Origin: Endomicrobiales bacterium
Lineage (GTDB): Bacteria > Elusimicrobiota > Endomicrobiia > Endomicrobiales > JALOBY01
Reading direction: 5' to 3'
NCBI GenBank assembly: GCA_023228045.1
Contig: JALOBY010000021.1
Coordinates: 1-24,345 of the forward strand
DNA length: 24,345 nucleotides
In this document: piece after piece, positions 8,139 to 14,543 of the stretch
Numbering within the stretch: the first letter of the stretch is position 1
Layout: every line of letters starts with the position of its first letter
The notes under the pieces: model-generated
What the model was told of the DNA's origin: nothing
The model's input: the letters and a program-made list of their open reading frames with translations, nothing else
Databases searched by the model: none
Program-made: the position numbers and the translations under genes

Positions 8139-9393
8139 TGTTTTCCCTGCCAAGCATTAGCCCGAAAAGCCAAAATAAGTCCATAGCCACTCCGGGGCCG
8201 CGCAAGTGCGCATCAAACATATCGCCAACAAGAACACCAGCAAAGGCAAACATCACACCTATGCTAAAAGCAACTTTAAAAGAATTATTTGAAAATTTAA
8301 TCACCTTAATACACCCACTGAAAATTAGAAAAATAAGGCCTAAAAAAATTACAAAACCAACAAAACCCTCTTCGGCTAAAAGCGTTAAATAAAAAGAATG
8401 CAAATGAGAATGACGATATTTTCCATCAGCATTTAGCAAATCTTTTTTGCCAACCATATCAAAATATTTGGCACTTCTTTGCGGCACGCCAAGGCCAAAA
8501 CCAAACACAGGGCGATCTTTTATTTCAAGCATTGCAATATGGTAAAGGTCTATTCTTTCGGTAACATTTGTATCGGAAAATGCGGCAGCCGATTTAACAC
8601 GCGAACTAACAAGCCCAGAATAAAAATACACCAGGCAAAAAATAATCGCCACAACACAAAGCACACCAATACTGCGCCATATTTTACCGCTTTTTATACA
8701 TAAAAAGAAAACAAATGCCGGCAATATTGCCGCAACAGCTAAATAATAACCTCTTGAACCGCTTAAAAACACAGCAAAAATTAAAAATATTCCAGCTATA
8801 ACAAACAATACTCTTTTGAGTTTGCTAAACGTTGAACAAAAAAAACCAACAGAAAGTGCAATCAAAGAAAAACTTAAACATAAAGCCGCAAGACCTATAT
8901 GATGCCGTAACCCTTTTAAAAGCCCTTCTTCAACAAAGTAAAATGAACCAAAGTTCTTCCAGAAAAGACCAAAATAAGCAAGCACGGATACGAAAACAAT
9001 AGCAAAGAAAACACTAAAATAAATTAGTATGTATTTCTTTATAAGTTCTTCATTTATAACCGTAAAACCAAGAGCAAACGGCAACAACCAATGCATAAAA
9101 TATGCCGCGCTTAAGTTAAAACCAAGCGCACTATCAGGTGAAAATATGCTTCTGATAAAACCATAAAGCACAAAAACAAGTACAGCAATAAAAACTTTAT
9201 TTTTCAGAAGCTCACGCGCGTGACTAGGCCAACTTGTAAGCCCAATAAATACAGCACCATAACCCCACACTTGGCTTATAGGCATACCTATGGCAAATAT
9301 TAAATTTGAAATTTTAGAAAATAATGTCCGCTTCGCACCTATGGCGCGAGCGAGACCTCGCCATAATGGCGGGAAGAATTTTTTTATTTGCAT
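8128..9393 (-). CDS. O-antigen ligase/polymerase family integral membrane protein (Wzy_C)
   Basis: 421 aa with about ten hydrophobic segments. The family's SGSRG motif is at 211-215, and the large periplasmic loop (about 262-335) ends with HSHLHSFYL and then LLAEEGFVGF. Such proteins (PF04932) join or polymerise O-antigen chains on lipid A-core at the outer face of the inner membrane; ligase and polymerase cannot be told apart from sequence alone. The ATG at 9393 has AAGGA 7 nt upstream, inside the last codons of the GT4 gene (10-bp overlap). The first 25 codons (FFPPLWRGLARAIGAKR) come from GC-richer, palindrome-bearing DNA resembling the intergenic repeats, so the N-terminus may be repeat-derived. 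Confidence 0.85.
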   Translation of the reverse strand: MQIKKFFPPLWRGLARAIGAKRTLFSKISNLIFAIGMPISQVWGYGAVFIGLTSWPSHARELLKNKVFIAVLVFVLYGFIRSIFSPDSALGFNLSAAYFMHWLLPFALGFTVINEELIKKYILIYFSVFFAIVFVSVLAYFGLFWKNFGSFYFVEEGLLKGLRHHIGLAALCLSFSLIALSVGFFCSTFSKLKRVLFVIAGIFLIFAVFLSGSRGYYLAVAAILPAFVFFLCIKSGKIWRSIGVLCVVAIIFCLVYFYSGLVSSRVKSAAAFSDTNVTERIDLYHIAMLEIKDRPVFGFGLGVPQRSAKYFDMVGKKDLLNADGKYRHSHLHSFYLTLLAEEGFVGFVIFLGLIFLIFSGCIKVIKFSNNSFKVAFSIGVMFAFAGVLVGDMFDAHLRGPGVAMDLFWLFGLMLGRENSGK

Positions 9394-10481
9394 TTTAATT
9401 CCTTGTAAATATTGCCAAGTTGTTTTATCGCATTTTCCTTGTTAAAAGTTTTAGAAACAAAACCGGGTGCTGCTTTAGCCATATTATTATACAATGAATG
9501 GTCTGAAAGTAATAATTTTAGCTTTTCTGCAAGCTCAAAAACATTAAGAGGAGCAATTATAAAACCGGTATTTCCACCCCAGACAGTTTCAGGTATGCCG
9601 CCAATGCTTGTAGCAATCACCGGCTTGCCCATCGCTTGTGCCTCAAGTGTAACCCTGCCAAATGCCTCGCTATCCCAAGAGAGCAGGCAAAAAATATCCA
9701 TTGCACAAATGTATTTTTCAACATTACTCTTAAATCCAGTGAAAATAACAATTTTGTCCAAACCAAGTTTACTTGTAAGTTCTTGCAGCTCCGTTCTTAA
9801 ATCACCGTCGCCAACTATTAAGTACCTTATATTTGGAAAATCATTACGCAAAACAGCGGCCGCACGAATTAATATTTCTTGGCCTTTGCCCTTTGGCTTG
9901 TTTATAGCCCCAACTGTACCAATAACCTTACAAGCCGAAATATTAAGTTTTTCTTTAATATTTTCACAAGAGACATTCGGATTAAATTTACTTTCATCAA
10001 CCCAGCCATAAACCACATCAAGCTTGCTGTTGCTAACATTGTGTTCACTACGCAACAATTGCGCAACGCTTTTTGAAACGGCTATAACCTTATCTGGGAA
10101 AGAATACAAAAACCGCCCAAGTATTTTATGACGGCCCTGCGTGTGCCTGTGAAATATAACTTTTATCCGCCCAAAAGAAAACCACTTAACAAATATACAT
10201 GGCCAAAAAACTTTGCCCTGATGAGCATGTAATATATTTATTTTTAAAGCAAAAACTAAAAACACAAGTTTTGATATACCAAATATATCCAAAGAACCTT
10301 TGATATTTAATTTAACCTGTTTTAAGCCTAATGCCGATGCCTCGTTAGCAATTGAGCTTTTTGCCGGTGATGCAACAATATTAGAAAAATCAGAACCCTG
10401 CATAGCTGAAGCAATATCCAACATTGCCTTTTCAGCGCCACCAAAACTATTTGAACAGTATATGTGCAAAATATTAATCAT
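9384..10481 (-). CDS. GT4-family glycosyltransferase (GT-B fold)
   Basis: 365 aa from the ATG at 10481. The frame is open further up to a GTG at 10511, but that codon lies inside a terminator hairpin, and MINILHIYCSNSFGGAEKAM is a typical GT4 N-terminus. The N-terminal acceptor domain has GGAE (14-17). The C-terminal nucleotide-sugar domain has VGAINKPKGKGQEILIRAA, LIVGDGDL and the signature E-x7-E (EAFGRVTLE) followed by AMGKPVIATSIGGIPE. It probably transfers a sugar to LPS core or O-antigen on the cytoplasmic side. It is the first gene of the overlapping operon 10481-6399. No good Shine-Dalgarno is visible, because the U-run of the terminator abuts the ATG. Confidence 0.88.
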   Translation of the reverse strand: MINILHIYCSNSFGGAEKAMLDIASAMQGSDFSNIVASPAKSSIANEASALGLKQVKLNIKGSLDIFGISKLVFLVFALKINILHAHQGKVFWPCIFVKWFSFGRIKVIFHRHTQGRHKILGRFLYSFPDKVIAVSKSVAQLLRSEHNVSNSKLDVVYGWVDESKFNPNVSCENIKEKLNISACKVIGTVGAINKPKGKGQEILIRAAAVLRNDFPNIRYLIVGDGDLRTELQELTSKLGLDKIVIFTGFKSNVEKYICAMDIFCLLSWDSEAFGRVTLEAQAMGKPVIATSIGGIPETVWGGNTGFIIAPLNVFELAEKLKLLLSDHSLYNNMAKAAPGFVSKTFNKENAIKQLGNIYKELKCK

Positions 10482-10483
10482 AA

Positions 10484-10515
10484 AATAAAAAACCCGGAGC
10501 CGCTTGGCCACCGGG
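10484..10515 (-). terminator. Intrinsic terminator immediately before the GT4 gene
   Basis: The minus strand reads CCCGG-TG-GCC-AAGC-GGC-T-CCGGG followed by TTTTTTATTTT. The stem lies at 10493-10515 and the T-run reaches to 2-3 nt before the ATG at 10481. The position suggests either the end of an upstream transcript (tRNA-Asp or the leader) or an attenuator controlling the glycan operon. Confidence 0.75.
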
Positions 10516-10661
10516 AACTTACTAAAACATATTTAAGAACAAACTTTGTATATGCAATATGCAATTTAACTTACCCCTTGCCAACTACCGTTTACACTTA
10601 ATGGCAGTTCTGCGGGTTTAACTAAAAATACATTTTAAAGGAACGCTAAATTGCCACTTGT
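10516..10661 (-). other. Gene-free structured leader upstream of the GT4 operon
   Basis: No reading frame is visible. On the minus strand there is a possible stem AACTGCC...GGTAGTT (13-nt loop), enclosed by AACCC...GGGGT, then a TGCATATTGCATAT direct repeat, and finally the terminator at 10484-10515. This is the order of an aptamer or attenuator leader or of a small RNA. I do not recognise it as a known riboswitch class. Confidence 0.3.
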
Positions 10662-10811
10662 AAAATAAAACGGGGATGACGGGATTTCTCTTCCCCCGTC
10701 CCGCATAGCGGGACTCCTCCATCGCCTGCCGCCCTCGCTCCTCCTGCCTCTGGCAGCGCTTCGGGTCGGCTTCAAATCCCTATTGAAAATAAAACGGGGA
10801 TGACGGGATTT
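10662..10811. repeat. 26-bp direct repeat flanking a 98-bp GC-rich insert at the tRNA-Asp 3' end
   Basis: The same 26 bases occur at 10662-10687 and 10786-10811. In the second copy, 17 of them form the 3' end of tRNA-Asp. The 98 bp between them is much GC-richer than its surroundings, with small palindromes (CCCGCATAGCGGG, CTGCCTCTGGCAG) and a TTCAAATCCC piece resembling a tRNA T-loop. It carries no gene. Confidence 0.8.
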
Positions 10812-10869
10812 GAACCCGTGATCTCTGCCTTGACAGGGCAGCGTGTTAACCAGGCTACACCACATCCCC
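10795..10869 (-). tRNA. tRNA-Asp (anticodon GTC)
   Basis: 75 nt with a complete cloverleaf. The acceptor stem is GGGGATG/CATCCCC with discriminator G; the D-stem is GTGT/ACAC with an AGCCTGGTTA loop. The anticodon stem is CTGCC/GGCAG with loop CTGTCAA, giving anticodon GTC. The T-arm is ACGGG-TTCAAAT-CCCGT. CCA is not encoded; TTTTATTTT follows. Fragments of this gene are duplicated on both sides (10662-10687, 10949-10972, 11236-11254). Confidence 0.97.
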
Positions 10870-10911
10870 AACTTACTGCTATATTATTCTAAAACGGATA
10901 AGAAGATATAC

Positions 10912-10968
10912 ATTGTGTTTCACCCTGCGGGTGATGACCCGTAGGGTCAAACCAGGCTACACCACATC
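10912..10968. repeat. 57-bp repeat containing a tRNA-Asp 5' fragment, copy 1
   Basis: The 57-bp block recurs at 11198-11254 with one difference that I can see. It consists of the palindrome CACCCTGCGGGTGATGACCC plus CGTAGGGTCAA and then the tRNA-Asp 5' sequence. Bases 10949-10972 are identical to 10848-10871 at the true tRNA. Confidence 0.85.
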
Positions 10969-11021
10969 CCCAAATATTCTTTTTACCTTTTGTCATCCCG
11001 CAATGACACCTGAAAAAGGCC

Positions 11022-11103
11022 TGTCATTGCGAATCCCGAAAGGGTGAAGCAATCTCGTCTTAACTGTTAGATTGCTTCGTCGCTACTGCTCCTCGCAATG
11101 ACA
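11022..11103. repeat. Full-length palindromic repeat (82 bp)
   Basis: The outer arms TGTCATTGCGA/TCGCAATGACA and inner arms GAAGCAATCT/AGATTGCTTC flank CGTCTTAACTGTT. This is the best-formed copy of the family seen at 1377-1555, 14311-14391, 16292-16366 and 19410-19484. It lies in the 636-bp gene-free stretch 10870-11505. Confidence 0.88.
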
Positions 11104-11197
11104 CTGGACTTCCGATTACCCGCCTTTGGCGAGGTCGAAATGACACATATGTTCTTTTTATCTTTTTGCTTTTAAGAAGGTATACATAATACACAAA

Positions 11198-11254
11198 ATT
11201 GTGTTTCACCCTGCGGGTGATGACCCGTAGGGTCAAACCAGGCTACACCGCATC
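11198..11254. repeat. 57-bp repeat containing a tRNA-Asp 5' fragment, copy 2
   Basis: Same block as 10912-10968, with ACCGCATC in place of ACCACATC at its end; the tRNA-derived part is 11236-11254. A plus-strand open frame over 11199-11474 runs through this repeat and has no sign of being a gene. Confidence 0.83.
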
Positions 11255-11306
11255 TTTAAATTTTTGGCAGTATACAAGATTTCTGTCGGAAGTGTCAAAT
11301 TTTGCT

Positions 11307-11366
11307 TGTCATTCCCGTGAAAACGGGAATCCGTTCAATATTAAGACATTTGAGGGTAAATTCCAT
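11307..11366. repeat. Palindromic repeat, TTAAGACATTTGAGGG family, left end
   Basis: TGTCATTCCCGTGAAAACGGGAAT is followed by the same 26-nt core as at 5583-5608. The right terminal arm is missing. The rest, to 11505, is unrecognised non-coding sequence downstream of proB. Confidence 0.65.
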
Positions 11367-11505
11367 TTGAGAACCGAGACGAAAGAGATGGAGACATTTT
11401 CGACACAAAAATTGCAGCGAATGGTTATTCCATTCGTAAGAGTTTTGCGGAAAAAAATGTCCCATATCTTTTGACGAATTCCAAATCCTATTGCAAAATT
11501 CGGGT

Positions 11506-12267
11506 TCAAGTCAAACACTCAAAATGAGTGCCTATTTTTTCCCCGAGTGCAACTTTTGAAATTATACCCTTAATTCTGCCATTTGCAATTACTGTTTTAA
11601 TACCTGAAGCGATTGCAATTTTTGCGGCTTTAATTTTTGTTGACATCCCGCCGGTACCCTTGCCACTTGACGACTTGATAGAAGCATAACTCTCGTGTTC
11701 TCGTGTTATTTTATTTACGCTACAAATTAACTCGCTTTCCCCCGGAACTCCTTTGTAAAGCCCATCAACATCTGTAAGCAATAACAATAAAGACGCACCA
11801 ACACATACGCAAACATTCGCCGCTAATGTATCGTTATCTCCAAAGTTTATCTCTTCAACAGCGACGGTATCATTTTCATTTATAATAGCTACGGCCTTCA
11901 TTGCCATCAATTCAAGCAATGTGTTGCGGGCGTTTGTGAGTGTATGACGCTCATCAAAATCACGCTTTGTTACAAGCACTTGAGCAACAGGAATTTTATA
12001 TTTTAAAAAAACTCTTTCATAAATACTCATTAAAATTGGCTGGCCAATGGCGGCAAGAGCTTGTTTTTCTTTTAAAACCGACGGCCGCTTAGCTATGCCA
12101 ACCCTGCCCATTCCAGCACCAATAGCGCCAGAAGTAACAATAATTACACTATGTCCTTTTTTCATAATAGACACAATATCGCGCGCAATAGCACCAATCA
12201 GTTTTTTATTAACCGAACCATTGTTTTGCGTAAGTAAGTTAGTTCCAATTTTAACTACAATTTTCAT
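11506..12267 (-). CDS. proB: Glutamate 5-kinase, catalytic domain only
   Basis: 253 aa. It phosphorylates glutamate with ATP in the first step of proline synthesis, in the cytoplasm. Amino-acid-kinase motifs are VVKIGTN (4-10), SGAIGAGMG (46-54), NENDTVAVEE (130-139), FGDNDTLAA (142-150), LTDVDGLY (164-171) and GKGTGGMSTKI (202-212). The protein stops after the kinase domain (IGTHF); the C-terminal PUA domain of E. coli ProB (367 aa) is absent, as in some other short ProB proteins. The ATG is 2 nt after the pgi stop codon (TAA-AA-ATG) with no separate ribosome-binding site, implying translational coupling to pgi. No proA is in the window. Confidence 0.95.
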   Translation of the reverse strand: MKIVVKIGTNLLTQNNGSVNKKLIGAIARDIVSIMKKGHSVIIVTSGAIGAGMGRVGIAKRPSVLKEKQALAAIGQPILMSIYERVFLKYKIPVAQVLVTKRDFDERHTLTNARNTLLELMAMKAVAIINENDTVAVEEINFGDNDTLAANVCVCVGASLLLLLTDVDGLYKGVPGESELICSVNKITREHESYASIKSSSGKGTGGMSTKIKAAKIAIASGIKTVIANGRIKGIISKVALGEKIGTHFECLT

Positions 12268-12269
12268 TT

Positions 12270-13658
12270 TTATACCGAGTACTTGCCGCTTCTTGCCTTT
12301 TTTAACGCGGCCTCAAGCTCTTTTTTTTTGTCTTCAAAACCAGCCCTGCCCATAAGCGTGTATGTTAACTCTTTGCCAAGCTCTACACCGGGCTGATTAA
12401 ACGCATCAATATTTAAAAACTCACCGGCATACGCTGTGGCCAGCTCAAACATATATAAAACCTGGCCAATAGTGTACTCATTTATTACCGGTAATTCTAT
12501 GCTCATATTCGGCCGTGCCTCTTTTGTTAAGGCAAGCCGTGTTGCTTCTTCTTCGGCTTTGAGCAATCCATTTAATGAATGCCCGCCAAGGTAGTGACCA
12601 TCAAACGAAGGAATTTTTACAGTGTTTGTAAACTTACCGACTGAAAGGAAAGTAATAATTTTGTCTTGTGGCCCTTCTATATAAAGCTGTACCTGAGAGT
12701 GCTGATCTGTGGTGCCAAGCGCTTTAACCGGTGTTGGCCCAACGCAAACAACCTTCCCGTTTTTGTCTAATTTCTTACCCAAACTCTCTGCCCATAACTG
12801 GCGATACCAATCAGCTATGCCATAAAGCGCATTTGAATATGGCATCATTACGGATAGGTTTCTGCCGCGTTTGTAGAACATATACTGTATTGCCGCGTAC
12901 AAAGCCGCTGGGTTTTTAAGTATATCTTCATTTTTGCATTGCTTATCCATTGCCGCGGCACCCTCTAAAAGTGCCTCAACATCAATGCCAGAAAAAGCCG
13001 CAGAAACAAGACCAACAGGCGTCATTACAGAGAACCTGCCGCCAACATTATCCGGGATTGGAAAACTTATCAAACCCTCTTTATTTACGGTTTCACGCAG
13101 GTAGCCCTTTTTTGCGTCGGTTGTCACTATCAAATTATTTTTATAATTTTTACCAAGTCGTTTCTTTAGGGCTTCTTTGAAAACAAAGTAGTTTGCAAAA
13201 CACTCAGCCGTACTACCCGACTTTGATATAACATTAAACAATGTTGTTTTAGGGTCAACTACATCTAAAATACCTGATATTAAATCAGGATCTACATTAT
13301 CTGGAACAAATATCTTAGGCCATTTTTTTCTACTCTTTTTATCAAGCAGGTTCCAAAATGGGTGCCTAAGAGCTTGCGTTAAAGCAATGTTCCCAAGTGC
13401 GCTTCCACCAATACCTATAACCACAAAGTTATCAAACTTTTTTGCAAGGGAGTTTGCAAGTTTCGTTATTTCTTTTGCGTCTGCCGTCTTATAGGGCAAG
13501 TCCATAAAACCAATTTTACCGGACAACCTATCTGCCTCTATATTCTTTCTTGCGGCAAGCGCTTTGGTATTAAATGCTGAAATTTCTAAGAGAGAAAGAC
13601 CATTTTTGCCCACAAAATCTTTAAGACAATTCGCATAATTTAGTACTATCTTAAACAT
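12270..13658 (-). CDS. pgi: Glucose-6-phosphate isomerase
   Basis: 462 aa. It interconverts glucose-6-phosphate and fructose-6-phosphate in glycolysis and gluconeogenesis, in the cytoplasm. The SIS-fold motifs are VIGIGGSALGN (80-90), SKSGSTAE (146-153), the signature DNVGGRFSVMTPVG (203-216), GTTDQHSQ (315-322) and QPGVELGK (422-429). Length fits the short PGI branch rather than the 550-aa E. coli type. The start is placed at 13658 because GGGAGG lies 9 nt upstream. An ATG at 13667 is directly adjacent to that sequence and too close to use it. It forms a two-gene unit with proB; fructose-6-phosphate would also feed envelope amino-sugar synthesis. Confidence 0.95.
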   Translation of the reverse strand: MFKIVLNYANCLKDFVGKNGLSLLEISAFNTKALAARKNIEADRLSGKIGFMDLPYKTADAKEITKLANSLAKKFDNFVVIGIGGSALGNIALTQALRHPFWNLLDKKSRKKWPKIFVPDNVDPDLISGILDVVDPKTTLFNVISKSGSTAECFANYFVFKEALKKRLGKNYKNNLIVTTDAKKGYLRETVNKEGLISFPIPDNVGGRFSVMTPVGLVSAAFSGIDVEALLEGAAAMDKQCKNEDILKNPAALYAAIQYMFYKRGRNLSVMMPYSNALYGIADWYRQLWAESLGKKLDKNGKVVCVGPTPVKALGTTDQHSQVQLYIEGPQDKIITFLSVGKFTNTVKIPSFDGHYLGGHSLNGLLKAEEEATRLALTKEARPNMSIELPVINEYTIGQVLYMFELATAYAGEFLNIDAFNQPGVELGKELTYTLMGRAGFEDKKKELEAALKKARSGKYSV

Positions 13659-13697
13659 TTTTACCATCCTCCCACTTCCGACGATACTTTTACATCA

Positions 13698-13753
13698 CTC
13701 TCACCTGCCCTTCGGGCTTCCTCTCCCCTCGAGGGAGAGGATTGAGGTGAGGG
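13698..13753. repeat. Hairpin repeat upstream of pgi
   Basis: Nested inverted repeats: CTCACCT...AGGTGAG outside and CCTCTCCC-CTCGAG-GGAGAGG inside, with a small GCCCTTCGGGC stem between. It lies in the 110-bp gap between pgi and the chaperone-like gene. Confidence 0.65.
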
Positions 13754-13777
13754 GGCATTTTGTAACCGACTATTGCT

Positions 13778-14215
13778 TTAATTTGTTTTACTTTTTTTCA
13801 ACTGTATAAGTGCCGCTAAGCGAATACCTACTCTTGAGTTGTCGGCAACACTTTTTGAATTATAAGAGAAAAATACTTGTATGGCGTAATGGTCGCTTGC
13901 GTATGCGGGCATTTTAGCAATTACTTTTATTTTTTTCTCTTTTTTCGGCCCAAGCGAAAACTTTAAAGGCGACACTTTTATCCACTCTGGAGCAGGTTTT
14001 CTAAGCATTGGGTTTGAGCCATCACTCCAATCTTCGGCACTAATTGCAACATCTACTTTTTCCGTAGAATCATTTTTTACCATAATGACATGCTTTATTT
14101 TCTGATTATTATTAAAATAAATTTGTTCAAAATTTGGCTTAAGTGTTAAACAAAAAGCGCTAAGCGCAAAAAACATTGTGACAATCAGTAATAAGAATAT
14201 TTTTATATGTTTCAT
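13778..14215 (-). CDS. Secreted single Ig-domain protein resembling the N-terminal domain of pilus chaperones
   Basis: 145 aa. A signal peptide (about 1-22) is followed by one beta-sandwich domain. IKHVIMVKNDSTEKVDVAIS, then PEWIKVSPLKFSLGP and KKIKVIAKMPAYASDHYAIQVFF follow the strand order of PapD-like N-terminal domains. There is no second domain, so it is about half the length of a classical chaperone and shorter than its distant relative at 19681-20463. The match is by pattern only; a cell-surface Ig protein is an alternative. The start has GGGG 4 nt upstream of the ATG. It stands alone between two repeat-filled gaps, so its operon is unclear. Confidence 0.68.
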   Translation of the reverse strand: MKHIKIFLLLIVTMFFALSAFCLTLKPNFEQIYFNNNQKIKHVIMVKNDSTEKVDVAISAEDWSDGSNPMLRKPAPEWIKVSPLKFSLGPKKEKKIKVIAKMPAYASDHYAIQVFFSYNSKSVADNSRVGIRLAALIQLKKSKTN

Positions 14216-14310
14216 TTAACCCCAAAAAGCTGGATTTCCCCTTACCCGCCTTTGGCGAGGTCTAGCCTGGGGCTGACAATCCGAGGGAATGACAGAACTT
14301 TCTTTTTAGT
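14216..14310. repeat. Repeat remnants upstream of the 145-aa gene
   Basis: TTACCCGCCTTTGGCGAGGT at 14244-14263 is shared with the region near 11117. GAATGACAGAACTTTC is shared with 19387 and 24219. There is no gene. Confidence 0.5.
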
Positions 14311-14391
14311 TGTCATTGCGAATCCATCTTGGGTGAAGCAATCTCGTCTTAACTGATAGATTGCTTCGTCGCTATGCTCCTCGCAATGACA
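14311..14391. repeat. Full-length palindromic repeat (81 bp)
   Basis: TGTCATTGCGAATCCATC to CTCGCAATGACA, with inner arms GCAATCT/AGATTGC. Read on the minus strand it gives the CHCEEHSDEAI-type peptide often mis-annotated as a gene. Confidence 0.88.
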
Positions 14392-14480
14392 AGCTTTGTG
14401 AGACGGAAATGACACGGGCCGTGTTATTTTCAACACATTGATTGTTCTTTTGTAGTTTTAGCAATTGCCGCATATTATAT

Positions 14481-14509
14481 AAAAAACGCCGCTATTTGTT
14501 AGCGGCGTT
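14481..14509 (-). terminator. Strong intrinsic terminator of the PorV/OmpA gene
   Basis: A perfect 10-bp stem AACGCCGCTA/TAGCGGCGTT with a 5-nt loop is followed on the minus strand by six T residues. It lies 35 nt after the stop codon of the gene at 14544-16118. Confidence 0.9.
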
Positions 14510-14543
14510 TAAAACATTACCAAAAAACATAAAATTATTGTTC

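Noticed and set aside
9412..10011. Plus-strand 199-aa open frame
   Set aside because: It is antisense to the clearly conserved GT4 gene and has no family resemblance; a shadow frame.
10481..10511. GTG at 10511 as the start of the GT4 gene
   Set aside because: The extra ten codons are encoded by a terminator hairpin and its U-run, and the GT4 N-terminal strand starts at the ATG at 10481.
10662..10811. A full integrated mobile element at the tRNA
   Set aside because: The 26-bp direct repeats enclose only 98 bp with no integrase or cargo; kept as a finding about a scar or mini-element, not annotated as a mobile element.
10635..10871. Minus-strand 78-aa open frame across the tRNA-Asp region
   Set aside because: It translates the tRNA gene and the GC-rich insert beside it; the sequence is explained by RNA and repeat, not by coding.
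11199..11474. Plus-strand 91-aa frame and the overlapping minus-strand 69-aa frame
   Set aside because: Both run through the tRNA-fragment repeat and the 26-nt-core repeat, with no ribosome-binding site or recognisable domain.
13658..13667. ATG at 13667 as the pgi start
   Set aside because: The GGGAGG ribosome-binding site is immediately adjacent (no spacing), whereas the ATG at 13658 is 9 nt away.
14242..14436. Minus-strand 64-aa frame with a CHCEEHSDEAI peptide
   Set aside because: This peptide is the translation of the palindromic repeat at 14311-14391 and is a well-known false gene in repeat-rich genomes.
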